Below are positions 1 through 12,229 of a DNA stretch of 64,000 bases, one piece after another. The notes under the pieces are model-generated. The model ran no database searches. It was not told the DNA's origin and was given only the letters and a program-made list of their open reading frames with translations. The stretch covers positions 1 through 64,000 of the forward strand of contig JAAEAF010001075.1 of the NCBI GenBank assembly GCA_011037195.1. The letters run 5' to 3'. The stretch is from Triatoma infestans. Its lineage: Eukaryota; Arthropoda; Insecta; Hemiptera; Reduviidae. The position numbers were made by a program, and so were the translations under genes. Position 1 is the stretch's first letter. Every line of letters starts with the position of its first letter.

Positions 1-82
1 GACATTTCCAGTGAAAACTCGATATCGAAAATTTGCCACGATTACAATACTTCCTCCTTACAACGACTAAGAGAAAGTAAAA
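1..82 (-). repeat. Family-A repeat, terminal piece
   Basis: The minus-oriented end of a family-A unit enters from the left edge. It carries the family's marker block (the reverse of the GATATCGAGTTTTCAC segment and the AAGAGGAAGTATTGTAATCG segment) and ends at the family's terminal CTTTCTCTTA-type motif, read here as AAGAGAAAGTAAAAAA. The rest of the copy lies outside the window. Confidence 0.8.
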
Positions 83-590
83 AAACACATAATATATAAA
101 TATACATAAATAAGGAAACCTTTGTATAAATATCAATTTATTAGTGGAAAGAATTTTTAATATCTCATACTATTATCTGGGCCACCCACGATCTGGATGT
201 TTTTATAGAATAATGAAAATAATCCGCCCAATGATAACTTTAGCAATTCCTTTTTTCTTTATAAAACCAATATACAGTGAGTCGCTTAAAAGTTGCAACA
301 CCCCGTTATCGCAAATACAAATTCTATTATCATACATTTTATTACATTACCAAACACTTTGATTTAGTATAAAGATTCCAAAATATGATTATATCAAAAC
401 TATTTTCTCATTTCGAGGATACAAGATTTAATAAAGAAAAATAACACTTGATTTTTAAAAAGATAATGAATTAATGATAAACTGATATTCGTTTAGTGTA
501 TACGTTAATCTGCAATTTTTTTTTTTTTTTTTTTTTTACAATAGCATTGGAAGCGAACCACTGGTGCTTCTAAAATTTCTATCATTATTC
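83..590. other. AT-rich stretch with a 22-T run
   Basis: No coding signal stands out. A pure T run at 516-537 could be the poly(A) tail of a minus-strand retrotransposed copy, but I recognise no body beside it. The short open frame at 144-362 has no family features. Confidence 0.5.
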
Positions 591-800
591 ACACATACGA
601 ATGTCCTTGTACACTTTAAGAAGGAAGGTATCTTGGCGGTTGAAGTCCAACCTGCAAAAACCAAAGACTGAAAATATCTTATGCTATTAAGAATAATTAG
701 AGGATTCAGAATTCTTTAAGCTGCTGGAGAAAGTTTATTGCCTTTTAATAGAAGAGAAATTGGTACTTACTCTCTCTTAGAACGTCCTTTTATGAACAAA
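590..800 (+). pseudogene. Possible decayed LINE reverse-transcriptase tail
   Basis: A conceptual plus-strand reading contains LLRIIRGF followed by an AAGE-like stretch. This resembles the QRLILLRIIKGYRTI segment seen more clearly in the R1-like fragment at 15649-15831. In that LINE group the segment lies at the C-terminal side of the reverse transcriptase, before RNase H. Frames shift at least twice and there is no catalytic motif. It could be chance similarity in AT-rich DNA. Confidence 0.3.
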
Positions 801-1889
801 TTTTTGTAAAATTTTTATTACCTTTAACGGACTTATAAATTTAATTAATTTATCATCAAGAAAATTTAAAGAAGAATATATTTAAATAAGGATAGCTAAA
901 TAGAGATTTGTGGAAAACCCCTGTTTGGAAAGAAAGATTCAAATAAAGTCAAAGTCATTTCTCTTGGAATAAATTGTGATAATATATTGTTCTTAAAATT
1001 TAGGAATAGTTGGAGATTATTCATTATAAATTTGTAAATATTTGTGTTTAAAGACAAAAGCGCAAGCAAACTGCGTGGAAGTAGGGGGAATACCGTGGGG
1101 GTTGAGGGGGAAGTCTATCTCTTTTTGCACCAATATTCTCATTAAACTGCAAACATAAATTTTATTATTTTAATTTTTTTGCTCGTATTGCAAATTAGGA
1201 ATAATATTAAGAACATTATATATTTCATAATAACATTAATAAGGCGGCCGAACAAGCAGCCTCAAAAGTTACTGAAAATCTCATCCCCTTACTTCCCACT
1301 GATCTAAATTAAATAGGAGCATATATAGCTTATTCAATATATTATAGTATATATTTATTTTGCTTTTGGGGAAATCCCTATACAAAAGAGCCAGGATACA
1401 TTTCAGCATATTTACATAAGTTCTTAAATTAGTAAATTAATAACTACAAATAAAGGAACAGAGAAGATATAGAATAGCATCAATTCAATGACAACAAAAA
1501 CTATAACCCAAAAATTTACAATAAACCAAAGTTACAACTTAGAAAGAAGTAAAGCAAAATACAAAAAAATAAACGAAAAATTACTGATTTCTGACAATAT
1601 AAGTAGATAAGAAAATAATGAAAAGTATTATAAAAGGTGCAATATGATTACAAAAAGGTATTTCAAAATGAAAATAAAAAATTAAAAGCCACTTGCATGA
1701 GAAGGCATAAGGAGAAATCAGCGTACTTTGCAAGTTATAAGTTAATAATAATAACAATTATACGTTAATAACAATTCAAGTTCAATAATAACAGAGTGAC
1801 TTAATGATAGAGATAATAATGAAGTTTTCTATTGATTATATATTTCTATTGATTCCTTATATGGGAGTCACTGTTTGAGGGAAGTATAG
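801..1889. other. AT-rich stretch, nothing recognised
   Basis: No supported gene, terminal repeat or tandem array. A short G-rich patch near 1080-1115 is the only composition change. Confidence 0.5.
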
Positions 1890-2190
1890 TGGGAAACTGG
1901 TGTGGCGTTACGGAGGTAACAAAAGGGATGTAGTGGTTACGAATAGGAGAATTTTTTATACAGACAGACATGAACATCCAATATTCCCTTTTATCTAATA
2001 TACGCACATTATGTTACAATGGGTTAAAAAACACTACTACACCTCCGCTAGCTCTTCCCTTACTCTTCTCCCTAATGGCAGGTGATGAGTATGTTGAAAA
2101 CCCAGCTAGTACAGCTGGTGCGTAGATCGTCTCTGAGGTAATCCAGGTTTCAGATAAGCAGTAGATGATTTCATTGAAACTTGTATTCTA
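1890..2190 (-). pseudogene. LINE ORF2 apurinic endonuclease remnant
   Basis: Reading the minus strand from about 2190 gives CLSETWI, then about 25 residues later GRASGGV followed by a hydrophobic strand, and further on EYWMF. This is the order of the N-terminal apurinic/apyrimidinic-like endonuclease of LINE ORF2: the Glu of SETW is a metal-binding residue and the GRASGG loop is a family hallmark. The enzyme nicks target DNA to prime reverse transcription. It lies just downstream of the ORF1 relic at 2305-3125 on the same strand, as expected for one LINE. The remaining endonuclease, RT and 3' end are missing, and at least one in-frame stop lies inside. Confidence 0.65.
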
Positions 2191-2304
2191 TGCTGAACTT
2201 AATAGGTTGGAAATGGAGATACCATGTACATACCAGAATATTATATTGCTGAGGAGAGTGTCTTTTATTTTCACAGTAGACTTGTCTTGATCTCTCTGTA
2301 ATTG

Positions 2305-3125
2305 CTAAACCTTGTTCTCCTTGGGTTTTTTAGGTTTTCTTGGTTGACTATTAGTTCCTGTGTTAGCTGGCGGGGACATATTTTTTCTTTTGGAATCTCG
2401 AACAAATCCTTGCTCTTTTTTATTCTTCCCTTCATTATCAGAGTTTAACTCTGAGGAATCTGTCTGATAGGTTACAAACTCTGTAAGGAATTCTTTATCG
2501 GCAACAACGGAGGAGGATGAATCAGTTTTCTTAATTAAAATTTTTCCATTTTTAAACCAGACATATTCCAAGTGCCCGCCATTCTGAAGCTGTTTAGCTG
2601 AAAAATATATTTTCCTATTTACATCACTCATGCTTCATTTACATAAATGTTGATGTTATGTTTGACTAAATTTTAAAGAAATTAAGTTAAGTTTGTTTGC
2701 AGCGCTTCTCACCTGTTTCAAAAAATTAGTTTTATCAATACTCGAAGGAATTCTATTCGAATAATGTTACTATAGGTTTTATCTCGTTTAATTATTCTAT
2801 AATAGTTGTCCAAGTATTTCAATGTCAAGCCACATTGCAGCACCTCAAAAATATTGGCGCATGTAGCTTCTAAATTTTCGTCATTTTTAAACTGAATACC
2901 AATGATATTCACGCTTTTCTTCAAATTATACTGAGATAATATCTCTAGTTTATTATGGACATTACGCAAATGTTCTTTTAGCGAAGCATTTTCTTCTTTA
3001 ACCGCTTCCAGCTTTTGAACTAATAAGTTAAAACCAGATACTTGTGCTTGACATTCATTTACCTTCGTAAGTAACTCATTATGTCCAAGTATTAGTTTGT
3101 TCAGATCTGTGACATGCTAGTGATA
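2305..3125 (-). pseudogene. LINE ORF1 relic, coiled coil plus FP-like domain
   Basis: The minus strand from about 3120 reads as a heptad-rich helix (LNKLILGHNELLTKV..., then LEAVKEENASLKEHL) with hydrophobic residues spaced as in a coiled coil. Next comes an FP-like core (NIIGIQFKNDE..., NIIRIEFLR). After a frame change near 2650-2730, a C-terminal segment follows with IYFSAKQL, YVWFKNGKILIKK and a basic tail. This layout matches the ORF1 nucleic-acid-binding protein of some LINEs, which is related to the FP protein C-terminal domain first described in baculoviruses. The open piece 2305-2631 is the last third only. At least two frame breaks are present, so the gene is dead. The endonuclease remnant follows it in the right order. 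Confidence 0.7.
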
Positions 3126-4705
3126 TTTAATAAGAGTTTATCGATTTTTTTCTTCAGTTGACATTGAAGAGTGCATTACTTTAAATTTTATAAACCAGAG
3201 TATATGTTGTAACAAGTAGAATGTTTCTCCTTTCCACACTTTTATAACTGTGCCAAGCTTTCTATAATTTTTATTATTTCATTTAACAGTTTAAAATTTA
3301 ATCTCGTTAAACACTGACTGCCATTACCGTTTATGAAATTATGTTTTACTAAAGTTCCAAAATGTAAGTACAATAATAGTTGCAAACAGTTCAAAACGTT
3401 TTTAAAAAGAGGTTCGTTGCAATAATATTTACATTGAGTTAAAGTTTAAAGGGACTCCTTGTTGCCCTTGACCTAATGTTTATAGTAGAATAGTAATCGC
3501 TACAGCTGAGTATCGATAAGGTTTGAGGGATACCTGGCAGTCTACGTATGCTTTATGTCAGTGTTACGTCACTTGCACGCACATACAAGTTCGTGAGCTA
3601 TTCTCTTTTCTACTTAATAATGCTAAATAAAAAGGTTACATTTTTTGAATTAATTATGTAGTTTGGGATGTTTCACTATCGACTACCACAAATTAAAATT
3701 AACCTCACTGGTAAGAGAACTTTTAAACTAAAAACTTTGCAGTAAATAGCAGTAAAATAGTCGTGAAATAACTTACTTACCGAAAATTATAATTTAGTAA
3801 ATATTAACTGCAAAATTCCCTTTTTATTTTTTCAACAAGTGTAGATCACACTAGTAAGAAATATTTACAGTTTCCGACTAAACATTCCTCCAATAAATCT
3901 TGTTAAAAAGAAAAATTTTGAAGAGTGAAATAGAAACTTCACTTCACTACGACGGTGCTGCTGCCTAACTCCTAGCTCATACAATATGTAATGCATTTTC
4001 ATTTGGACGTACCTGGAATAAGCAGTTAAATAACTAAGCGTAGATCCGTTATATAGCTACACATATATCTTCCAGCTCTTGCTACAAGGTACTAATGTAT
4101 GTTTATAGTATTGTCTACCTATCTAATGTCTAATTATATCCTACTAACTAATTATAACTAATGCCTCAATGACTATTGTTGAGACTAACTGCTGAGTCGA
4201 CTATAATACTGACATAACAATCATACAACCGCCAAATCGACAATCTACCGGTTGTAAAACTTTTCTGAACAGCCAAAAAGCAGGAACTTCCCGGACGTCA
4301 CATATCTTATTGGCCATTCGTTGTTATGCGACACGCAGCAATACACTCGTACATACATTCAGCAGTTCCCTTATTTCCCATAATTATTTATTATTATTGC
4401 AGAATTCAGGTTGGGTTGTTTTATTATTTGATTTAGTCAACCATACTAACGCATCTTTGTCCCTTACAATAGATAAGAAGTTGTCAGTGAATGATTCACA
4501 CCTGATTTATTTTTCCTTTCATAACATTAACCATCTAATGTTATTTTGTAATTTTTTAAAGTACTTTAAATTGTAGTTTTATTTTAAAGTTCTTTTTAAG
4601 TATACTTTTCTTTAATATAAATACACACACAAACTTACACTTTCTGCAATTCTCCCACATCTGTTAACACATTTTCCTCAATATCAGAATTTTTACTTTA
4701 GTAAT
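3126..4705. other. Unassigned intergenic DNA
   Basis: No protein family, terminal repeat or RNA signal could be recognised. The open frame at 4310-4576 has no recognisable domain and low-complexity composition. I treat it as chance. Confidence 0.5.
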
Positions 4706-4910
4706 GAGAATGGCACAATTTTCAGGCGTACTTAGCGTTCAGCTACCAAATAAGATGTCGTAGACGGTAAGCGAAACCACGTACGTTAATTAACCTCTTT
4801 TTTTTTTTAAGCTAATATAAATTTGGCAGTTATAAGCAGAACTCGAACTGGGTCTCCCAGTTACAAGTTCATGCTGATAGCGACTACACCAAGCCTATCT
4901 CTTCATTTAA
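4706..4910 (-). mobile_element. SINE-B copy, tRNA-headed
   Basis: Reverse-complemented, this stretch begins with an A-box-like CTTGGTGTAGTCG near 4881-4896 and continues to a B-box-like CAGTTCGAGTTC near 4838-4851. The body matches the copy at 48563-48760, including the TTTGGTAGCTG / TTTGGTAGTTG segment. SINEs of this type use the tRNA-derived head as an internal RNA polymerase III promoter and borrow LINE enzymes to move. A run of A/T (about 4798-4808) interrupts the middle. Two diverged copies support a family rather than a tRNA gene. Confidence 0.7.
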
Positions 4911-5879
4911 TAATTGACTTAACCCTCCATATTATGCAGGGCAACCTAAAGTCTCACTCAACTAACCAATAAGTTTCTAGGGAAACTGATTTTCTGAAAA
5001 AATGATTCAAGTAAAAATAATAAGTTTCATGCATGTTTTATATATATATAAGATTAAGGAAAATTTTTAGTGCTGTTTTCATGAAAATCTAAAAATCCTG
5101 ATTCTATAAAGTCGTTATTCTAATTAAGCGGTTTTCTTCAATGTTGATATTTAATTTTCCTTAATTGACCACTTTATTTATTTAATTGGCCCTTCCTGTG
5201 TTCACTTGCCCATATCTTGAATATTGTTTGTCCCATAGGAAACGTTTTATTCCTCATCACGTCGTAAAGTGTTATTTTGGAATAATTTTTTTTTATGCAA
5301 AACATTTAGGACACTAAAGCTAAAATAACACTCTACTAGAGGCATCACCACCCTGAAAAATCTTAATTACTTCCCTCTCAAATTCACTACATTTCTCCGT
5401 CAAGTTCTAACTTTATTGCCTAATTTATTTAATTTTAATTGCCTTAAATTTAATTGGCTTTAAGGTATTTATTAGCTTAAATTTATTTATTAGTATCAAT
5501 ATATTTATTAGCATGAATGTATTTATTAGCATGAGCGTATTTATTGGCGAGAATGTTGGTATGAATGGTTAGATTAGATTTATGGTTAAGTTGTGTTCTG
5601 GGGCGGTTACGTCAGTCTCAACCCGTAGACCTAAGTGTTTTACATGGCAATGGCCGCGGAAGACTGAAAAATTAAATACTTTTTTTGATGTTTATTTTTC
5701 TTCCGAAGTCAGTAATGAAGGATAATTTCTACGTTAATGATTTCAGGTTTCGGAGGATTTCACTTAATATTTTTTATTTATTTAAAAATACAATTCTCTA
5801 CTTCTTCTTTTTTTGTTGAAATTTACAACTGTAACAGTGTAAATATGGTGATTGCTAATATAGTAACAGGAAGTTAGAT
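4911..5879. other. Unassigned AT-rich DNA
   Basis: Contains a loose run of TATTTATTAG(C/T)-like motifs at about 5465-5545. No coding or terminal-repeat signal. Confidence 0.5.
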
Positions 5880-6345
5880 TGGGGAAGCCACCCAGTGGGG
5901 ATACTCCGTTATCATGGAACATTATTTCATTGTGTCACTGAGACAATAGTAGATCGCGACCTTAGGGGATTCCACCTTAGGGGATTACCTGGTAATTGTA
6001 GGAAAGGAGAGCTGTTCTATTACAGAATTGGAATGAGCTGCTGTAGAGGAATGAAAGTTGAGGAAACGAGATTTCGTCTAAATCGTTGACAAAAGAAATA
6101 TTCAGGTCATTGTGGATAGTACAGTCCGATATAAAAAATGGAGCATTATGGATTTTCCGAAGAATTATTGACTGCAAGGATTGGATGCGTTGGGAGTTGG
6201 AATGTTCAGTCGATCTCCATACTTCAATACCGTATGACCAAATTGGTCTTAGTAACAGCAGTTATAAAAGTCTTTTGTTGTTTAAGTTTAGTTTTGATCG
6301 TCGGTCGATGAGCCTTGGCAGAAGTTTAGCAATTCTATACTTAAA
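5880..6345 (-). pseudogene. Jockey-type LINE, C-terminal RT relic
   Basis: The minus strand reads LIDRRSKLNLNNK, then LLRPIWSYGIEVW, IQSLQSIILRKIHNAP and TIHNDLNISFV. This is the characteristic tail of Jockey-clade reverse transcriptases (RPIWTYGI, QSKILR and NAPWFVSN-type motifs), downstream of the polymerase catalytic centre. A similar segment occurs on the plus strand at 50975-51390. The catalytic YADD part is absent. Stops and a frame break occur near 6265. The open piece 5977-6177 is the best preserved part. Confidence 0.75.
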
Positions 6346-7057
6346 AATATAATTTTATTATCTAGTGGATGTTAATTTTTTTTAAAAGTGAACGTGTAAA
6401 CTTAATTTCAAATTTTAATGTATTATATTATTAACTGTAAAAATATATCATCTGAAGATTTATATTTCATTTAATTTAAGTGATTCCAAAGGCCATAGAT
6501 AGAAGCCGGCCAATTGTTCAATCAAAATCAGAACCTTTTTCAAATCAACTATTCAAGCGAATAAATTTACTAAATGACAAGATAGATACTTACAGAAGTT
6601 TTGCTTCTGCTTCTGGTTGGCCAAAATGCAAAGGGATCACAGTGTAGAAAGGAATGTTGTATCTTTCTAGAAGGCCTTCATTTCTTTATAATAAGACGGC
6701 TGAGGGATTCACCTGGCTAACCATTTATTTTGACAGCTAATCCATTTATTTTCTAAAGGAAAGCTGGGTTAGTTAATTTATTGAGCCATACATATAAGAT
6801 CTTTTAGAATTGATTAATTTTCACGAATGTACTAAAGTCTTCTTTACATTTCTTCACAATAAATTTTAGGTTACAGGAACACTAGAATTTACATCTTGCC
6901 AAATAAAGCTCAGGAAATAGAGTAGCTAACAAATATTTATGATTCAGAAAACTTGGAGCTATAGGCTTCTTATCTTATAAAAAGGTGACAATAATTTTGT
7001 AGTGGTATTCATTTCATGTAAGACAATGTAAGCCAAAAATAAAAATACAAAATAAAA
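6346..7057. other. Unassigned AT-rich DNA
   Basis: No recognisable family. It ends where the minus-oriented family-A copy starts (AAAAAAATCTCTCACACGA near 7058). Confidence 0.5.
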
Positions 7058-7864
7058 AAATCTCTCACACGACTGTCTTTTACTATAGTTCACATAATTT
7101 TATAACAATTCGGAATTATGGCAAATATTCAATTCTAATTAATACTGTCAAGATGATAGAATTTTATAATAAACCAAAAACTCACTTTAGAAGGAAACAT
7201 AAACCCCCCACCTCTACCCAAAAAGGTTCCTTCAATGAATTTATCTGGTGAAATGTTACAAATATAGGTTGTAACTCTTACAGAGATCGTTGAAGATTTA
7301 TTTTCCAAAAAATTGCAGAAAACTGAAAAAATTGTTTAATAAAAAAAAAAATGCAATTCTGGTTAACCTATTTTCTGGAATTCGGAATTTTGGTTAATAT
7401 ATTTAATTCTAACTAATACCATATAGATGACAGAATTATTTAAAAAAAAAAAAGAAACTAAAATATCCTTTTAGTGAAAAACATAATCCCATTTCTCTCC
7501 CAAAAGTCATTTTAAATGAATTATCCGGAGAAACTTTTCAAATAAAAATTATTAGCTCCTTAATATGTGTAGTGGATGTACTAAGTTTAAAGAAAATCCT
7601 TGAAGCTATTTTTGAAAAAAATTGCAAAGAACTGAGAAAATCTATTCAATAAAGTAGTAACTGCTTTCTGCATCGAGGAATTTTGACAGATAATTTTCTG
7701 ACGGATTCCATGGTGATAACTAAAGGGGAATGTCAAGTTTGAATTTTTTGCGATTTTTCGTTTTTGAACTATGTTGTTCTCATATACTCAGACTCAGGGG
7801 ACCTCTGGAAACGTATATTTCCGGTGGAAATTTGATATCTATCGTAAATTTGACACAATCACAG
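7058..7864 (-). repeat. Family-A repeat, minus copy, split by a MITE
   Basis: It contains two diverged subunits, each with the block TTCTAATTAATA / GATAGAATT / (C)TTTAG(A)GG / ATGAATTTTCCGG / AAAGAAAATCGTTG. The marker end block follows (TATATTTCCGGTGGAAA). The copy is cut at a TA by the pogo-like MITE and resumes at 8664-8697 with CTTCCTTTTACCAG and a terminal A/G-rich stretch. Confidence 0.8.
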
Positions 7865-7866
7865 TA

Positions 7867-8663
7867 CAGTAAACTCCCGATTATCCGGGCTAATGGTGGG
7901 GAGAGGCGGCACGGATAATTGAAAAACACAGATATTCCAAACTATAATTATTTATTTCTAAAATATAACATATTATACATTTCTAAGGCAGACAATTATT
8001 TTAGCATGTTTAATGCTCACTATAGGCTCAAGAAACATCTGCACAAGGTGGGATCGGTGGACTCAGAGCCCCAGTGTAGACTATGTCAGAAGGAGGAGGA
8101 GACGGCCTCTCACCAGTTGTTTGGTTGCGTCGCAATCGGCAGGATGGTACGAGATCTTCGGCACATTGAGACTGGAGGAAATCGTACTTCAGGAAGAACT
8201 GGTGGGGAAGGTCTGGACCTCATGAAGAGGGGGGCTTTCTCTACTAGGTACTTAGGGGTTAGCACAATAAGCCTCACTATGTAGGCTGCAGTGCTTGGAT
8301 CGAGTCCCCACCTGCATCATTCTAATTCTAATTCTAATGTTCATTATTATTAAGAAAATCTGTGATTTTTGGTTTGTTTGCAAGAATCTTTTAATGATTT
8401 TTTAATAACAGTTCGAATTTTTCAAAGAGCTATTATGTCGTTATACATGAATTCCATTGTTCGATGTACTCTAACAAAGTGTCAACAGAATTCAGTTGTC
8501 ATCTAAATACGAACACGTGCACACTTATAGGATGCGTAAACATGAAATCGAGCAAATATTTAAAAAATACATATACATATACATAAATATTTTTTTAAAT
8601 TAATTCATGCACGGATAATCCGCAAACCGAATAATCCGCACACGGATAATCGGGAGTTTACTG
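7867..8663. mobile_element. Pogo/Tigger-like non-autonomous transposon
   Basis: Both ends carry CAGTAAACTCCCGATTATCC in inverted orientation. They are flanked by TA dinucleotides (7865-7866 and 8664-8665), the target duplication used by the Tc1-mariner-pogo superfamily. The CAGTAAAC...TTATCCG ends are of the Tigger/pogo type. Extra GGATAATCCG-like motifs lie just inside the right end. There is no transposase. The interior holds a LINE fragment (about 8013-8335), so the element proper is about 470 bp. It inserted into a family-A copy. Confidence 0.85.
8013..8335 (+). pseudogene. R1/I-type LINE 3' end inside the MITE
   Basis: The plus reading HLHKVGSVDS...CRLCQKEEETASHQLFGC gives a CX2C...HX4C zinc-binding motif. 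It belongs to the extreme C-terminus of RNase H-bearing LINE ORF2 proteins; related segments occur at 31300-31380 and, on the minus strand, at 58340-58400. The 3' part carries TTAGCACAATAAGCCT, a shared end motif with GCATAGCACAATAAA at about 31580-31593. It ends in three ATTCTA units instead of poly(A). Heavily 5'-truncated. Confidence 0.7.
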
Positions 8664-8697
8664 TACTTCCTTTTACCAGTTGTAAAAAAAAGTAAAA

Positions 8698-10788
8698 AAG
8701 AATTTCTTTCCAAAAAATTAACAATTAGAATTTCGCCATCACTTTTGGAATTTACTTTACTTTAACTTTATTATACTGTTGAGCTCTTTTCTAGGTATTA
8801 ATTATTACAAATGCCTACAAAATGAAATCATAAATTTGAAAAGTTTGGGAAATTTCAGGTTAACGTTTTTCAGTGGGTCCACAGGAAAACAGGATTCAGT
8901 GTGAGAGATAGAAATGAAATTGTAATCAATTAGAGGAAATCTGATAAATCTAGCATGCGGTTTAATTAACTTGGTGTGGTACGGAACTTTGGTGAGTATG
9001 GTGGTTAAGGACTTAATTCGAAAGAAGACACCTTTAGAAACTCGCCTACACAAAGGAACTGAATGATATCCGATGGCCTTGTGTCACTGGGATGAACATC
9101 TGAATCCGAAGTAAAGAAAAAAAAGAATATTTGCCATGATTGTGTAGGGCAGCTATAAGTGTTAAAAATTATTATCGATTTCATTGAATTGAATGGGCCC
9201 ACAGTTGCAGAAGTTTAGAATAAATTAATGGCTTGATAATGAAACAGTGGGGGGGTATATTATGGTTTTGGTGATGAAAAATATGACACAAACTGACATT
9301 GTATTCTATTTATATTTTACATTTACTTAGTGAGGAGAGAGAGTGTTACTAGATGGTAGAGTGACCAAGCGAAGTTTCTTTTCTTTTCTTCTCGATGTTA
9401 TGCAAATGGAATTGTTAGCGTTCGCTAATGTGATTCTCTTGAAGAACGACGTGGCTGTAGTTAACTTGTCGTAACGATACATTAGCAATTACTTCAAGGC
9501 TTGTTTACTCTTAAAAGTTTATTGCCAACTTCTCTTAAATCCTCGGATTTTCATCTCTTTAATCCAGTTTCTCCAACCTATTGGTGAGAGCCAGATACAA
9601 TTTCTAGAAGGGAAGGTTGTCTCTACACATTGAAGCTCATTCGCTAGTATAATGCAATGGGTTTGATAGATTAGGTAATGAGTATTGTAATGTGTAGACC
9701 TTTGGGAGAAATGATGGGGAAAAAAATATGAATTAGGATTTGGTAATTATAAGTAAAATATATTAGTAGAAAACCATTTAATATTTGGTTGTTACTTAGT
9801 GCAATTTCATGTTTGGGTTTTTACGAAAACTAGGTGAAACAATGAGGGATGGTTAGAATGGTAGAATACCATTAGGTGCAATGTAAGGAATTTCCCTTCC
9901 ATCCACATTTCAATGGAGTGAGGGATGATATATTTTATGTAGGGCATGAAACAGGTGAGGATAAATTTTTGTGGTTGAGGAAATCGTCCTCAGTGGCAAT
10001 TTATATAACAGTGTCGATGTGAAAATGAGAGTCAAGGCCCAACCTTTAAGTTAAAAATCCTTAAATATTGTAACTTGTTAAAATTAATCTAGTTACTGCT
10101 TAAGTATTATTTTACTAATTATTTAAAGAATAAGATTTTATTTGTGGTCTAAATTTATCTTCAAATTATATATATTTCTTTTTAAGTTTATTCTCTGATT
10201 ATTTTCTATCCATTAATCAATCCAGGTAAACACAAACCTCACGAGATCCCTTTTGAGAAGATTCAAATATAAATTATAATAATTAATTATTAATTAACAT
10301 ATTTAATTATCCCCCCCCCAATACATAACATTACAATGTAGTTGAAGTACCCTGATTTGGGTAAGAAACTCAAAGTAGGTCACACTTAGAATTCAACATT
10401 TATCACTAAATTATCTTACCTTAATGGGCGGTTTACAATATTACACGTTAACAGACTAAAATATGTATATGTATATTTAGAGATTATACAATACAACCCA
10501 AATGAATACAGCACTACCCCACTAATATAAACATGAGCCCACAGGACATACACTTAACTATATTAGGACATCCCAATTAAATAACCCTCTGCCTACTGTC
10601 TACCCCGCACACAATTCTCCGCTATACTATCTACTTTCAGTTATTTACTATCTGCTGGGCCTACTACCATTCTGGCATAACAACTACACATCTACCCTTA
10701 ACTACTTTACCGGACTAGTAATTAACGCAGTTCAGCCACAGGTGCAGGATTATTCTTCAGTCGCCGCGACACTCACCAGAATGAATAA
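8698..10788. other. Unassigned DNA with a short dispersed repeat
   Basis: No gene recognised. Positions 10222-10330 share GGTAAACACA(A/G)ACCTCACGAG and a downstream AATACATAACATT with 27222-27375, which marks a small dispersed repeat of unknown type. A run of nine or ten C lies near 10311-10320. The open frames at 8805-9053 and 9005-9202 show no family features. Confidence 0.45.
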
Positions 10789-11446
10789 TGTAATGGAATC
10801 GTTTGATGTGATTCCTGATGTAGTAGAAGTCTTGAAGAGGGCGGAAGTTAGTTGAGAGATTTTGGAAGTTAGTGCATCGAATTATTAATACGGATTTTAT
10901 AAAAATAAACTGTATTTTAACAATAATTTTAACGTATAAATGGTAACTAATAACTACAAAATACTTAGGAATAAATAGAAGATAAATAAGTAATAAATTA
11001 GAATGATAAAATAAACGAACTAAGATGCACTACTAAAAGATAATAAGTTTAAATGAAACTGTGTATAGTCGCGTAAACTGCTGCTCGTGTATATGGACGT
11101 GCTCGTATCGTCGTATAAGATATAATGTTCTCGTTGTATATGATAAAGTTATCCCCTCTTCCAATGGGGCGAGTTTATATATTAGTGTGGCCACACTCAC
11201 ACCAAGACATCTGTCCTAGTGTGCAACCTTGTGCGACCTTCGTAGTTCGGTGACCGCCTGATTTAGGTCAGTGGCCAACCTTATCGGCGTTTGCTTTTGA
11301 TGTAGGGTATTTACCCTTGGTTTGTTTGTCTGGCTGCGACCTTGTCTTGAAGTCAGGCAGCTGGGTATTGCCACTAGTTGTAAATTATTCTTTCTTTGGT
11401 GTTTGACATTGCTTTGGCATGTCAATGACTTTGCCATGTCATTACA
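10789..11446 (-). mobile_element. Solo LTR, family LTR-1, minus orientation
   Basis: In the minus reading it starts TGTAATGACATGG and ends GATTCCATTACA, so the tips TGTAATG/CATTACA are perfect inverted repeats. It is flanked by the 4-bp duplication ATAA (10785-10788 and 11447-11450), as Ty3/Gypsy integrases make. A TATATAAAC box lies near 11168-11176, followed by a conserved stretch shared with the copy at 27558-28217. No internal region remains on either side, so it is a solo LTR left by recombination between two LTRs. Short open frames inside are chance. Confidence 0.88.
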
Positions 11447-11450
11447 ATAA

Positions 11451-12217
11451 CATCGCTAGCTGCTATGCCAGCGTGGCACATGACGACCGACACCAGTGTT
11501 CTAATATCTCTTTCTACCGCAAACGTTTATTTTTTTTATATTTTAAATATTGCATATTTAACGCACAACCACGGCACGGCCCCCCTTACAATCACAAACA
11601 ATATTTGTTCAATGATTAATAAATTAATTTTTTTACATAAATTACTTTACCTGATTTATTTTCTATTTTTAAATATAATGAATTGCGTCCATTTTAAAGT
11701 CAAAATCAATAAATTTATCGACTATATTCTTATTCTAATAATGACATAACTCATTAAAATATATCCCTAATAATTTTAGGTGATTATAAAATTAAAAAAG
11801 AATTCAATTATTTAATAATAGAGTTATAATGTTTGTGTATTTGTTGAAATACAAAACAGAAAACATGTATAAGAATCAATGTGGGTCCAATATACATTTT
11901 CTATGTGACTAGTATCTCTTTGCATTTCCATTTCCGTCTTGTCATTTCCACGGCGACCCCTATTTTCAAATAATCCTTACCTTTCTATATGCAAAGTTTT
12001 CTTCTACCCCTTTATAGTTTTCTCATTTCATGCAATAAACTTATAAAGTATTGCATAACATAATATAAACGTTTACATTTCAAATATTACTAAAACCATT
12101 ATTTTAATTATATATTTTTATTAATTATATAATATATAATTTCAGGTCTTTGCATTCCTAAAGCCAGTTGGGTATTAATTTTATCGAATGTTAATATTTA
12201 TAACATAATTTGTTTAT
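11451..12217. other. Unassigned AT-rich DNA
   Basis: No recognised gene or repeat. It ends at the target duplication of the LINE at 12230. Confidence 0.5.
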
Positions 12218-12229
12218 CAACTGATTGTT

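Noticed and set aside
2640..2730. Possible intron between the two ORF1 pieces (CAGGTGAG site)
   Set aside because: The family-like reading continues through this stretch after a frame change, so decay explains it better than splicing.
11216..11437. Similar short frames at 11216-11437 and 27562-27810
   Set aside because: Both lie inside solo LTRs of one family; similarity reflects the shared LTR, not a gene.
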